Source: a virus. From it: DNA of 62,625 bases. The stretch lies in the IMG/VR virus record IMGVR_UViG_3300042475_004015, positions 1 through 62,625 of that record; one strand, written 5' to 3'. Shown one piece after another: positions 1 through 7,764 of the stretch; position 1 is the first letter of the stretch; each line of letters opens with the position of its first letter. The notes beneath the pieces were generated by a model. It was not told the DNA's origin. It searched no databases and was given only the letters and a program-made list of their open reading frames with translations. The position numbers were made by a program, and so were the translations under genes.

Positions 1-127
1 ATCAGAGAATAAAGGGTTTGAGACACTACAGGGTGCCGGTCATAAATAACTGACCGTTTATCCTGTAGGTATTTTTTTACTCTTTCGTTAATCTCGCCTG
101 GGTATTTTTCTCTACCTTCACTAGCCC
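1..127. repeat. Left copy of 127-bp terminal overlap
   Basis: Bases 1-127 are identical to 62499-62625. The copy lies inside one gene whose reading frame continues across the join. The length of 127 is a common maximum k-mer of short-read assemblers, so I read it as the overlap of a circular assembly, not as a biological terminal repeat. The molecule is then 62,498 bp, either circular or circularly permuted. Confidence 0.95.
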
Positions 128-215
128 TAATCGGCATATTAAAGGCTTCAGACAAGACTTTAGCTAGAGTGGATTTACCAGAATTGTCTGGGCCTTCAAG
201 TACGATAGTAGTCAT
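1..215 (-). CDS. Nucleotide kinase-pyrophosphohydrolase fusion, 5' part (continues at window end)
   Basis: This is the amino-terminal part of a 306-residue protein. The ATG is at 215-213 and the frame runs leftward off base 1, continuing in frame at 62498. Residues 8-16 are a P-loop (GPDNSGKST) and residues 59-65 read DRHPVVS, which fits the DRxxxS pattern of thymidylate-kinase-type dNMP kinases. The start follows an AGAGAG ribosome site. It would phosphorylate a deoxynucleoside monophosphate with ATP; the base is not predictable by eye. A minus-strand promoter candidate lies just upstream. The carboxy-terminal domain is described under the 61793 entry. Confidence 0.85.
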   Translation of the reverse strand, partial: MTTIVLEGPDNSGKSTLAKVLSEAFNMPIRASEGREKYPGEINERVKKYLQDKRSVIYDRHPVVSQTLYSL

Positions 216-247
216 GTAAAACTCTCTGTTGATTTTGGTTTGATTAT

Positions 248-276
248 TATTTAATAGTAAACACTCAACAAGTCAA
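248..276 (-). promoter_or_regulatory. Candidate sigma70-type promoter for the replication operon
   Basis: On the minus strand TTGACT (276-271) is followed by 17 bp and TAAATA (253-248), about 30 bp before the kinase start at 215. The -35 is good and the -10 poor. It is the only divergent gap from which the long minus-strand operon ending at 52715 could be transcribed. Confidence 0.4.
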
Positions 277-290
277 TCGAAAGGTTCAAC

Positions 291-485
291 ATGCTTTCTG
301 AGTATCTTACGGTAAAGGAAGCAGCTGATTTACTAGGTCTCAAACCCCCTACATTAAGTGCAAGAATAAGAAAAGGCCTTATAAAAAGTGAGAAAAAAGG
401 CTGGAACGTATTCATTCACCTAGATGAGATAAAGAGGCTTAAGTCAGATGCTGATACTACAAATATGGGCAAAACAACCCGGTGA
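291..485 (+). CDS. Small helix-turn-helix protein (excisionase/MerR-like fold)
   Basis: 64 residues. Residues 6-48 read as a winged helix-turn-helix of the HTH_17 type: LTVKEAADLLGLKPPTLSAR, then a basic wing (KGLIKSEKKGWNVFIH). Such proteins bind DNA as excisionases or small regulators. With no integrase visible, a replication or regulatory role next to the primase gene is more likely. Its end overlaps the primase-helicase start by 38 bp, suggesting translational coupling. Confidence 0.7.
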   Translation: MLSEYLTVKEAADLLGLKPPTLSARIRKGLIKSEKKGWNVFIHLDEIKRLKSDADTTNMGKTTR

Positions 486-2322
486 CTACTTCTTTATCAG
501 CACAAAATCAGCCGATAAGAAGTGGTATGATAAAGCCTTTCATAGGAGTGAGTTAAAAAAGGTAAGAGAATACATAGAGGATAATCTAGACAAAGACGTT
601 TATTGGTGTCCTCATGGTTTTTCTAAACCTTTTCGTCAAAAGAGGTTTTCAGTACCGCCTTTCCTATTATGGGCTGACCTAGATGAGGCTAATCCTAGCG
701 AAATACCAGTAAAGCCATCGGTAGCTTGGGAGTCTTCACCTGGTAGATATGCCTGTGTTTGGCTTGTAGATGAAAAAATAACCGACACTGTTAATCAAAG
801 ACTTACACAGTTTGTAGGGGCAGATCCCGGTGGGTGGGATTACACTCAGGTGCTTAGGGTACCTGGCACTAGGAATTATAAATACAGTAGCTCACCAAAA
901 GTTAGGTATATACTAAAAGATGGACCCTCTTATAGCTATAAAGAATTAATTAAGAGTATACCAAAAGCTAAAGAGGTCAAAAAAGAAGAACATGACTCAT
1001 CTGCTATCTTTAAAAAATATGAAAAGCAACTATCACCATTCGTTAGAAAAGAGTTGCTTAATGGTAAGCCGCAAATAGGTAAGAGAAGTGAAGTCTTCTG
1101 GAAATTAGCTAACGAATTAGTAGAAAGTGGTGTATCACGAGAAGAGACTAAAATACTATTAGCCAATTCTGTATGGAATAAATTTAAAGGTCGAAATGAC
1201 GAAGATCGCCAACTAAATGATGCTATAGAAAAAGCAGTGGAAGAAAAATTCAGTAAAAAAGATACTGAAGAAGAGCCCTATAAGTACCTATCAAAAACTT
1301 TAGAAGACTATGACGACGAAGAGACGGATTGGATAATACCGGGGTGGCTAGCAGCGAGTGAAGTAAATATACTACAGGGTGACCCCGGTATCGGAAAAAG
1401 CCAGTTAGCTCAGTACTTTGCAGGATGTATAGCTGATGGTAGAACTTTCCCTACAGATAAAAGGATGAAGCCTGTAGTAGGCTCTGTAGCATTGTTTGAT
1501 CCAGAAAATAGTCCATCTATAGTTACACGAAAGAGGATGAGGAATAATGGCTTTAAGTGCCTTAATAAGATCTTCTGTGAGGTTCAATCCTTTCAGCTAG
1601 ATGATGAAGCTACAGTAAATTATGTGATGGAGAGGCTTGATTCTGTAAAGGACTTAAAGCTTGTTATTTTTGATACCATCGGAAACTTTACTGGCTCTGT
1701 AGATACTCATAAAGGTTCCGATGTTACCAAAATGTTTTATGTTTTAAAACAGATAGCTATAAGGAAAAGGTGTTCAGTTTTAGTGCTTGCTCACCTTAAC
1801 AAGAGTAAAGGTAACTCTGCACTCTACAAAGGTATGGGAAGTATAGCATCAGCCGGTGCCGCAAGGATCGTAAACCAAGTAGCAAAACACCCTGTAGATG
1901 AGAATGTTTTAGTATTATCACAAGTTAAAAATAACCTAGGGCCTCACCAAAAGAGTAGGGTTTTTACTATCGAAAATTTACCGGATTTATTAAATGAAAC
2001 AGATAGATGTAAGATTATAATAGGTGACACAATAGATTTAAGTGCGGATGATGTTCTTAACTCAGATAAACACAAGGAGCAAAAGCCGGATGATCTACAG
2101 CAAAAAATAGAGGCCTGTATTGATTGGTTAGACATGATTTTAGGTGAAGGGCCCGTTGAGGCAGTGAAAGTTCAAACTGCATCTGATAAGAAAGGTTTTA
2201 GCAAGAGAGTACTACAATCCGCTTGCGAGACTATGGGTGTTATAAAAGATAAGAAAGGTTTTGGCGGTAAATCCTACTGGGGTTTACCAGGCAGTACTGC
2301 TAAAAAAGATAACCTTGAGTAG
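448..2322 (+). CDS. Primase-helicase fusion (RepB-like primase plus RecA-fold helicase)
   Basis: 624 residues. The amino-terminal third looks like an archaeo-eukaryotic-type primase: catalytic DxD in LLWADLDEA (residues 74-81) and RVPGTRNYKY (137-146), as in RepB-family primases. The second half is a RecA-fold ATPase of the AAA_25/RepA type, with Walker A GDPGIGKS near 311-318, Walker B LKLVIFDT near 404 and LAHLNKSKG after it. It should prime and unwind DNA at the phage fork. The ATG at 448 has AGAGG about 11 nt upstream; the 38-bp overlap with the HTH gene is unusual but no better start is visible. It ends at a strong terminator. Confidence 0.85.
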   Translation: MLILQIWAKQPGDYFFISTKSADKKWYDKAFHRSELKKVREYIEDNLDKDVYWCPHGFSKPFRQKRFSVPPFLLWADLDEANPSEIPVKPSVAWESSPGRYACVWLVDEKITDTVNQRLTQFVGADPGGWDYTQVLRVPGTRNYKYSSSPKVRYILKDGPSYSYKELIKSIPKAKEVKKEEHDSSAIFKKYEKQLSPFVRKELLNGKPQIGKRSEVFWKLANELVESGVSREETKILLANSVWNKFKGRNDEDRQLNDAIEKAVEEKFSKKDTEEEPYKYLSKTLEDYDDEETDWIIPGWLAASEVNILQGDPGIGKSQLAQYFAGCIADGRTFPTDKRMKPVVGSVALFDPENSPSIVTRKRMRNNGFKCLNKIFCEVQSFQLDDEATVNYVMERLDSVKDLKLVIFDTIGNFTGSVDTHKGSDVTKMFYVLKQIAIRKRCSVLVLAHLNKSKGNSALYKGMGSIASAGAARIVNQVAKHPVDENVLVLSQVKNNLGPHQKSRVFTIENLPDLLNETDRCKIIIGDTIDLSADDVLNSDKHKEQKPDDLQQKIEACIDWLDMILGEGPVEAVKVQTASDKKGFSKRVLQSACETMGVIKDKKGFGGKSYWGLPGSTAKKDNLE

Positions 2323-2336
2323 TAAACTAGAAGAAA

Positions 2337-2370
2337 CCCACTAGATTATTAGTCTAGTGGGCTTATTTTT
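2337..2370. terminator. Bidirectional intrinsic terminator
   Basis: A perfect 9-bp stem, CCCACTAGA (2337-2345) and TCTAGTGGG (2353-2361), has a 7-nt loop and is followed by CTTATTTTT. It lies between the convergent primase-helicase and thyX genes. Confidence 0.85.
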
Positions 2371-2383
2371 AGTATAGGTGTTA

Positions 2384-3169
2384 CTAAACTTTTGGGTATT
2401 TTGAAGTGATAAACTCTTCAGGTGCTACTAGGTCAGCGAAGATAAGGGGGAAGATTTCCTTAGCGTATGGTAGAATACAAAGACTTAGCCTTCTGATTTC
2501 AGCATCAGCACCCTCGCCACCTCTTAATTCTAAAAAGTGTCTTAATGCTCTTAGGTTACAAGTCATTACCAGCCTTGTTTCTGCAGCATTGGGTAGTAAA
2601 GATCTAGCTGTTTCATTGATACGCTTTTTAAGCTTACTAGGTACTTTAACGTCTGAGTTTATATACCCTAAGTCTTTTTGAAGGTTAATGTAAGCCTGTA
2701 AGCTATGGTCACAAGCAGTCTTAAAGTTATTAATAAGACCCTCATCATTCAAGTCAACTAACAAGGGCGGAATAACAAACTTTAGGTCTTTAGCATCTAC
2801 ATACCGTTGGGACTCTTGACTCCATGCAAAGCCAGCTCTATGACGAACAAGCTCGTGACTACAGGAACGTGAGATACCAGAGATAGCGAAGGAGATGCTT
2901 GAGTGCTCAAGAACAGAGCCGTGTCTTTGCTCTAGAATGTTCTCGATATACTGTTTGCTATCACGACCCTTTTCCCAGGACCGGTAGCAGTGTCTACCAG
3001 CAAACTCAACTAGCGCATCTGGTACCTTAGAAGTAAACAACTGATGTAGCGGGGTAGACTCGTTATCAGCTAGATCGCCTAAACTATGATAATCGACCCA
3101 GTAATCCAGGTTTTCATGACTCATCGTAGACCAAGCAATGGGTACTACTGTAGGTTGTGTAAGATACAT
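2384..3169 (-). CDS. thyX: Flavin-dependent thymidylate synthase
   Basis: 261 residues, usual ThyX length. Residues 109-123 (RHRAGFAWSQESQRY) are the ThyX signature, here one residue longer than the common RHRx7-8S form. RHGSVLEHSSISF (82-94) and the TRLVMTCNLRALRHFLELR segment match the family. ThyX makes dTMP from dUMP using FAD, NADPH and methylenetetrahydrofolate. It fits with the phage dCMP deaminase, which would supply dUMP. The two thymidylate-synthase-fold proteins elsewhere are then probably not making dTMP. It shares 25 bp with the upstream ribbon-helix-helix-like gene. Confidence 0.92.
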   Translation of the reverse strand: MYLTQPTVVPIAWSTMSHENLDYWVDYHSLGDLADNESTPLHQLFTSKVPDALVEFAGRHCYRSWEKGRDSKQYIENILEQRHGSVLEHSSISFAISGISRSCSHELVRHRAGFAWSQESQRYVDAKDLKFVIPPLLVDLNDEGLINNFKTACDHSLQAYINLQKDLGYINSDVKVPSKLKKRINETARSLLPNAAETRLVMTCNLRALRHFLELRGGEGADAEIRRLSLCILPYAKEIFPLIFADLVAPEEFITSKYPKV

Positions 3170-3714
3170 AGATTCATAATCCTTTTAAAGTTAGCTTGAA
3201 GAGATATTAATACACTGGCTTGATCCATAGTCAACCCGACATCTTCTGGTAAACCCAGTGTAGAATACTGGCCTTCAACAGCCATATACTTTTTTTCTTT
3301 TTTTAAAGTAGCTTCATAACCCCCTTTATTAAACTCTTTTTTAGCAGCTGCTATAACCTCCCTAATAAAGGTATACGAGCCTATAAGTTTAGCTTTATCC
3401 CAGTGATTACCTATACTAAGAAGATAGTAATTTTTACTTCCACCCCAAAGCCCGCCACGGGTTATCACTAACCTAACATAGTCAACATGATCCGTTACCC
3501 AAAAGCCAAAAACGTAACTCCAACCCTCACCCATAAGAAGCTCGTCAGCTTTAGGTAGATTAGCGATCTGTATTTGATCTAAAAGTAAGTGCCTTAAATA
3601 CTCTGAGCTTGATATACTCAGTTTATGACATTGGTCTTCAATAAAGGCTCTATGATCTTCAGTGATAGAGGTATTGATAGTTACATCTTTATTCTTAAGT
3701 TTCTTGATTGACAT
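3145..3714 (-). CDS. Unknown protein with ribbon-helix-helix-like amino terminus
   Basis: 189 residues. The first ~50 residues (VTINTSITEDHRAFIEDQC, then SSSEYLRHLLLDQI) have the strand-helix-helix pattern of ribbon-helix-helix DNA-binding proteins. The rest (aromatic- and Gly-rich, LVITRGGLWGGSKNYY) is not recognised. It overlaps thyX by 25 bp. A regulatory role is possible but unproven. Confidence 0.6.
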   Translation of the reverse strand: MSIKKLKNKDVTINTSITEDHRAFIEDQCHKLSISSSEYLRHLLLDQIQIANLPKADELLMGEGWSYVFGFWVTDHVDYVRLVITRGGLWGGSKNYYLLSIGNHWDKAKLIGSYTFIREVIAAAKKEFNKGGYEATLKKEKKYMAVEGQYSTLGLPEDVGLTMDQASVLISLQANFKRIMNLCILHNLQ

Positions 3715-3776
3715 AGTGACCTCTTTATTTAGGTTATAGTTAAGTTATTATAGATAAGATAGAGGTGAATGATACT

Positions 3777-4298
3777 TTAGATGCTTTGGATATAAGTACA
3801 CCATTGTGGTGCATTACGTTTTGTCCATTTTGGTAGAAGTTTATCAGCGGGCCAACGGGCGTTTAAATATGTACGATAAGCTTCAATAAGAGGTAGGTGT
3901 TTAAAGTCTAAGTCACGCTTTTTAGAAGCAGCAGCATTATAGAATTGTGGTAGATAACCGATAGGTAAGTTATTAATAAAAAGCTTTTCAAAAGGTTGTT
4001 TCATCTCATCGATAGTTTTATGGGACTTTTCAAACCTGTAGACATACTCATCGCATAATGCTATAAAATGTCTGTAAACCCAATATAGATTATCATAACT
4101 ATCAATAGCTTTTTGAGTTATTTGTGACTTTAGGTGACAGTCTTTATAAAGCTTCATATCACCAGTATCAATTTGTGGGTGACGTTTAATAGCGGTGCAC
4201 AAAAGCTGACAATTCTCAAGCACCATTTTACGGACTCGTTTATCATCGAGTGCCTGAGCGCTAAGTACAGGGCAATAATCGGTTACAAAAAGGTTCAT
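3777..4298 (-). CDS. Phage protein often annotated as pyrimidine-dimer DNA glycosylase-like
   Basis: 173 residues. The start MNLFVTDYCPVLSAQALDDK, KMVLENCQLLCTA (residues 25-37), the central LCDEYVYRFEKSHKT and the end LLPKWTKRNAPQW follow a family widespread in phages, usually with MNIFVxDxDPxxAAqxhcDKHvvKM at the start. The family is often called pyrimidine-dimer glycosylase-like (UV repair), though few members are tested. The usual KHVVKM reads KRVRKM here. It is separate from the ribbon-helix-helix gene by 62 bp. Confidence 0.65.
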   Translation of the reverse strand: MNLFVTDYCPVLSAQALDDKRVRKMVLENCQLLCTAIKRHPQIDTGDMKLYKDCHLKSQITQKAIDSYDNLYWVYRHFIALCDEYVYRFEKSHKTIDEMKQPFEKLFINNLPIGYLPQFYNAAASKKRDLDFKHLPLIEAYRTYLNARWPADKLLPKWTKRNAPQWCTYIQSI

Positions 4299-4425
4299 AA
4301 AAAAACTCCTATCAAGAGTTGAATCTTAATAGGAGTCAAGTTATAACACAACACCTTTACACTGGTATTCATTTAAGACACAACCCTTAAATGAACAACA
4401 CGATTTATCATAAACACAGGCATGA

Positions 4426-4740
4426 TTAATTGATACTATTATTTAATGAGTTTTTAATGGCTTCATAGTCGGTATTTAACTGTTCTACAGTTCCTTCATC
4501 TAAGGCCATTTTGCATGATAGCATAAGGTTTAACACTACACTAAGAAACATGACCTTGGAGACGTTAGAATCTGGTAGGCACTTAATCAGCTGATCGTGA
4601 GCTATGGTGTTAAGTGTAGACACAGCTTCGATATAGGAAAAGGCTGCTTCGGTAGCTGTATTTTTAACAGAGGCTTCTACGGCTATACTGTTAATAAACT
4701 TAATGGCTTCATTTTCAATGTTCATTTTTAAGGTCTCCAA
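4426..4740 (-). CDS. Unknown small protein
   Basis: 104 residues, mostly helical and mildly acidic, with a hydrophobic centre (VMFLSVVLNLMLSCKMAL, residues 64-81). No family recognised. Its start overlaps the exonuclease end by 26 bp, so it is probably co-transcribed. An alternative ATG six codons in (MNIENE) is possible. Confidence 0.55.
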   Translation of the reverse strand: METLKMNIENEAIKFINSIAVEASVKNTATEAAFSYIEAVSTLNTIAHDQLIKCLPDSNVSKVMFLSVVLNLMLSCKMALDEGTVEQLNTDYEAIKNSLNNSIN

Positions 4741-5251
4741 TGATTTTACAGATCAAGTTAATCTGTGATTTACAGTCGTCTACAGCCTTGTGGGCTGTAC
4801 CTACTTTATCAGCGATAGCATCTTTTCTATACCTTATTCTGTAGAGCTCTTGAGCCGTTCGTATATCCATACACTTCTTGTAGTTAATAGGGCTTCTGTA
4901 GCCAAAAGCCTGTAGTAGAGAGTTAAGAAGGGGTATATCAAACGTAGCATGAGACCACACATAAGTATCCCTATCGATCATACTATCAATACAATCAATT
5001 AAAGAGGAGATAGGGTAACTATCCATTTTAAAGATTTCACGAGCTTCATTCGACTGTTTTAACCACCATTTAATAGTGGATGGGTCGGTAGTAAGCCCGG
5101 CTTTTATCTGCTCGGTCATTGATAGGTGTATATGTAGAGTCTTCAGGGGAGTAGGGTTAGGCGGATCAAATAGCACTATAGCAACATGAGTAACTACACA
5201 TCCAGGGGATTTACCCATAGTCTCTAAGTCAAGCATTGCGTGTATTGTCAT
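4715..5251 (-). CDS. DEDD-family 3'-5' exonuclease (Rv2179c/RNase T-like)
   Basis: 178 residues. MLDLETMGKSPGCVVTHVA (residues 6-24) is exonuclease motif I with the catalytic DxE. VWSHATFDIPLLNSLL gives motif II, and KAVDDCKSQINLI near the end gives the DEDDh-like motif III (H-x4-D as AHKAVDD). Related phage proteins are 3'-5' exo(ribo)nucleases of the PF16473 type. It could trim RNA or recycle host nucleic acid. It overlaps the next gene by 4 bp. Confidence 0.8.
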   Translation of the reverse strand: MTIHAMLDLETMGKSPGCVVTHVAIVLFDPPNPTPLKTLHIHLSMTEQIKAGLTTDPSTIKWWLKQSNEAREIFKMDSYPISSLIDCIDSMIDRDTYVWSHATFDIPLLNSLLQAFGYRSPINYKKCMDIRTAQELYRIRYRKDAIADKVGTAHKAVDDCKSQINLICKIIGDLKNEH

Positions 5252-5553
5252 TTTTTTACCCTACTTTCAAGAATGGTTATTTTAGCTTCTAGGACACCTC
5301 TTTCCCTTTCGCAGTGTATCAGGCTAACCTGCAGTGTATTAACCTCTTTCTCTAGGGCAACTATTTGAGACCTAAGGGAATCTACATGGTTCATTAAGCT
5401 TGATTGGAAGCTTAGATTATTCTTCATAGTTTGCTGATTAAGGTCACGCCTTTGGACCTGTATGGTTTTCACAGCAGCAACAACTGAAGCTAATATAGAC
5501 GCAAGTACTATGCCAAGGTCTTTTAGGGTTTGAAGTTCAAGTTCGATAACCAT
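5248..5553 (-). CDS. Membrane-anchored coiled-coil protein, possible inner-membrane spanin
   Basis: 101 residues. Residues 12-29 (LGIVLASILASVVAAVKT) form one membrane segment. From residue 38 onward the protein is a heptad-rich coiled coil (VDSLRSQIVALEKEVNTLQ, then VLEAKITILESRVKK). This is the architecture of an Rz-type i-spanin, but it is far from the holin and endolysin and no nested Rz1 lipoprotein was seen. It overlaps the four-helix membrane gene upstream by 31 bp. Confidence 0.6.
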   Translation of the reverse strand: MVIELELQTLKDLGIVLASILASVVAAVKTIQVQRRDLNQQTMKNNLSFQSSLMNHVDSLRSQIVALEKEVNTLQVSLIHCERERGVLEAKITILESRVKK

Positions 5554-5891
5554 TCGATTATATTAAACCTCCATTTATAAAGTGAGTAAGCTGTGATTGA
5601 AGTAACTAAAAATGTAGCTAACATCACTACGTTTATCATTATAGGTAACTGGTAAAATACGCCTAACACTTCTATAAATCGGTAGAGGCTACACAAGCCA
5701 ACAATTATGCCAAAAAGTGAGATAAAGCCTCTTAGAGGTGAAGGTTTAAGTGAAGAGGATTTTTGTAGTATATAATAGATGATCAGTACTATAGCAAGAT
5801 CTGATAAACCCGTCAGGGTGTTACTTAAAACAAAAAGATGTATGTTAAGGGGGTCTAAATCCCTAACAGTAGTGCACATCGCTAGACTCAT
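5523..5891 (-). CDS. Multi-pass membrane protein, ETR1-like helical pattern
   Basis: 122 residues with three to four hydrophobic segments (about 22-46, 57-72 and 82-105). The pattern resembles the three-helix sensor domain of ethylene-receptor and hybrid-kinase proteins: LSDLAIVLIIYYI, then FGIIVGLCSLYRF, then a third helix. The Cys/His metal ligands (CxxxH) are not kept, as Cys is followed by Tyr at the His position. No kinase is attached. It could equally be an unrelated holin-like protein. Confidence 0.55.
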   Translation of the reverse strand: MSLAMCTTVRDLDPLNIHLFVLSNTLTGLSDLAIVLIIYYILQKSSSLKPSPLRGFISLFGIIVGLCSLYRFIEVLGVFYQLPIMINVVMLATFLVTSITAYSLYKWRFNIIEWLSNLNFKP

Positions 5892-5939
5892 ATTGCCACC
5901 CCATTTATGGCAATATATACCCGCCGCAAATTTAAGTCA

Positions 5940-6434
5940 CTAGGATAATAATCTTTTCACAATACGATTCCTTACAAGATAAAGCTTATCTAGCAAAACA
6001 TCATTGCTAGTATCTGGTTGATTATCAAGCAAATATCCAATTAAGTCAGGATACCCTTTATAGTCCTTACCTAATGAGCCTCTATTAAAGATAGGTTTAA
6101 AATTAGCAGGTTTAAAGAAAAAGACATTAACTAAAATCCAATGTGGAATATCCTTTTGATCAGTGGGTGGTAGCGACCCTATTTGAGGGAACCCTAATTG
6201 TAAACAAAGATCATTATAACGATCTAACAACTTATCATTAAGCGTTATCGGGACCACTTTAAAATCATGAAACTTATTCTTAAGGCATCCTAAAGACTTA
6301 GTCCTACCTGTAGTAAGATTAACTTTTAAAACTTCTTTTGTTAAACCACAGTTACAGCTAACAATAGCTTTTGAGCCTTCTATAGATTTAACTGTCATAC
6401 AACCAAAAGGGTCACCTATATTAACTTTTTTCAT
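5940..6434 (-). CDS. Zinc-ribbon protein related to HNH/AP2 homing-endonuclease amino domains
   Basis: 164 residues. Residues 7-51 (GDPFGCMTVKSI, VSCNCGLTKEV, TGRTKSLGCL) match the short C-x-C ... GxTKSxGC module found at the start of phage AP2/HNH proteins. No HNH nuclease follows; the carboxy-terminal 100 residues are unrecognised. It is the first gene of the left minus-strand operon. Confidence 0.55.
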   Translation of the reverse strand: MKKVNIGDPFGCMTVKSIEGSKAIVSCNCGLTKEVLKVNLTTGRTKSLGCLKNKFHDFKVVPITLNDKLLDRYNDLCLQLGFPQIGSLPPTDQKDIPHWILVNVFFFKPANFKPIFNRGSLGKDYKGYPDLIGYLLDNQPDTSNDVLLDKLYLVRNRIVKRLLS

Positions 6435-6485
6435 CTTATATACTCTATAAATTGGGGTCTAATGTGTTCAGAAACACCAAAATCT

Positions 6486-6513
6486 ATATTAAATAAAATG
6501 ATAACTATATCAA
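6486..6513 (-). promoter_or_regulatory. Candidate promoter for the left minus-strand operon
   Basis: On the minus strand TTGATA (6513-6508) is followed by 16 bp and TAATAT (6491-6486), some 50 bp upstream of the zinc-ribbon gene start. It diverges from the plus-strand promoter at 6552. Confidence 0.5.
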
Positions 6514-6551
6514 ACTATTTCTTGTTGGTTATTTAACCCTTATATAACAGG

Positions 6552-6580
6552 TTGACCTAGTATTACTTTATAAATATCAT
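6552..6580 (+). promoter_or_regulatory. Sigma70-type promoter
   Basis: TTGACC, 17 bp, TATCAT, about 30 bp upstream of the small zinc-ribbon gene at 6614. Good match and spacing. Confidence 0.65.
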
Positions 6581-6613
6581 CTTTTCTATCAAAAACTATC
6601 TATGGGAGGAATC

Positions 6614-6748
6614 ATGGAAGAGGAAAATGAGGGCATAGAGTTTTGCCCATGCTGTGAACAATGGGTTGACGAGTTATTGCCATGCCCTACCGATGACTTT
6701 ACCAGGGTATGTTTTGCATGCCTGGAATCAATGGAAGAAGATGAGTAA
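6614..6748 (+). CDS. Very small zinc-ribbon protein
   Basis: 44 residues. A strong ribosome site (GGGAGGA, 6604-6610) precedes the ATG. Five cysteines (FCPCCEQW, LPCP, VCFACLE) are spaced like a CxxC...CxxC zinc ribbon, and both ends are acidic. Function unknown. It is followed after 3 bp by the next gene. Confidence 0.7.
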   Translation: MEEENEGIEFCPCCEQWVDELLPCPTDDFTRVCFACLESMEEDE

Positions 6749-6751
6749 ACT

Positions 6752-7000
6752 ATGAAAAAGTACACACAAAAAGACCTAGAGGATCACAACTTAATCACTA
6801 ATGTATATGATTTTGTAAGGGATAAATTCCGAACACCTTGGGACCCAGAAAATGATAGCTTTGAAAGCTGTCTTCTTTCAAGATCACAGGTCTCTGAAAT
6901 GTTTAGGCTGATGTCAGATGCGACAGGTGTAGAAAAATCGGATTTAATAATAACCTTTGCAAACCACTACAAAATCCCTAAAAGAGGAGAAAGTCTATGA
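6752..7000 (+). CDS. Unknown small protein
   Basis: 82 residues, no family recognised. SRSQVSEMFRLMSDATGVEKSDLI suggests helices. It overlaps the next gene by 4 bp (ATGA), so the three genes from 6614 likely form an operon. Confidence 0.65.
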   Translation: MKKYTQKDLEDHNLITNVYDFVRDKFRTPWDPENDSFESCLLSRSQVSEMFRLMSDATGVEKSDLIITFANHYKIPKRGESL

Positions 7001-7278
7001 CTACGTTGTTGCTTTATAAAGATAAGTTTGCCTATTACGAAGTAAAACCTCTACAGCCATCTGATATTAAATGGGGGTTAGTCCCCTTTTATCATGATAA
7101 AGAGGCTCAACTTCAAAGAAGGCTATCTGAAGAGCATCAGGTTGAATATGGCTTTACTAAAACTAATATAGGTGTAAGTAAATTCCACGACCATATTATT
7201 GACTTTGGACTTGAGATAGTACCTATTTGCCTATCTAAAAATGGAGAAAAAGTTATTAAGGTCGAGGTAAAAGACTAA
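6997..7278 (+). CDS. Unknown small protein
   Basis: 93 residues, no recognised family. It starts at an ATGA overlap with its neighbour, after a GAGGAGA ribosome site. Confidence 0.65.
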   Translation: MTTLLLYKDKFAYYEVKPLQPSDIKWGLVPFYHDKEAQLQRRLSEEHQVEYGFTKTNIGVSKFHDHIIDFGLEIVPICLSKNGEKVIKVEVKD

Positions 7279-7281
7279 ATC

Positions 7282-7310
7282 TTGATCAGTAATAGTGTAG
7301 CTTTTAGAAT
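7282..7310 (+). promoter_or_regulatory. Candidate promoter
   Basis: TTGATC, 17 bp, TAGAAT, 66 bp upstream of the gene at 7376. Confidence 0.5.
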
Positions 7311-7375
7311 AGAGGTTTTATCTATAAAAAGAAATCATTATTATAAAACTACAACAACTGAAACAGGAGATTTAT

Positions 7376-7612
7376 ATGGTTGATGAAGATGACAGTGACG
7401 TTAAGCAATCAGCGGTTGATCGCTTTCAAGAGATTATGTATACAATCTCTGAATTAGCTCAAGAAGCAGTTGATTTATTGCCTGAACACGCAGTTGCAGC
7501 AGCTAAGTCTTATTGGTACCCCCATATCTTATGTGCTATCGGGGACTCATACCATGACTATCTGGGCGGTAGCATGTGCAGTATGGAGGATTCATTAGAA
7601 ACCTTACAATAA
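7376..7612 (+). CDS. Unknown small acidic protein
   Basis: 78 residues, preceded by AGGAG. Helical and acidic (VDEDDSDV at the start). No family recognised. It lies immediately before the tRNA-Met gene. Confidence 0.6.
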   Translation: MVDEDDSDVKQSAVDRFQEIMYTISELAQEAVDLLPEHAVAAAKSYWYPHILCAIGDSYHDYLGGSMCSMEDSLETLQ

Positions 7613-7622
7613 AGTATCAATG

Positions 7623-7697
7623 GGTCGTCTAGTTCAATGGTAGAACGTCCCGCTCATAACGGGTTAGTTATCGGTTCGAGTCCGGTGGCGACCACCA
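7623..7697 (+). tRNA. tRNA-Met (CAT)
   Basis: 75 nt including an encoded CCA. The acceptor stem GGTCGTC pairs with GGCGACC (one G-T pair), the anticodon loop is CTCATAA and the T arm contains TTCGAGT. The anticodon CAT could be elongator Met, or Ile if C34 is modified to lysidine; I cannot tell which. The outer pair of the anticodon stem is a mismatch. Confidence 0.85.
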
Positions 7698-7705
7698 TAT
7701 AACAG

Positions 7706-7735
7706 TTGAACTTTTTAACAAAACGACATTATAAT
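7706..7735 (+). promoter_or_regulatory. Sigma70-type promoter
   Basis: TTGAAC, 18 bp, perfect TATAAT, about 30 bp upstream of the gene at 7765. It lies directly after the tRNA-Met gene. Confidence 0.7.
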
Positions 7736-7764
7736 CCCTTCTAAACTTAATCAAAGGAGTCTTT

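Noticed and set aside
1-127. Genuine direct terminal repeat as in T7-like phages
   Set aside because: Length equals a common assembler k-mer and it splits a gene whose frame is continuous across the join.
291-485. Lysogeny module (excisionase)
   Set aside because: No integrase, repressor or attachment site seen; the HTH protein is more likely a regulator or replication factor.
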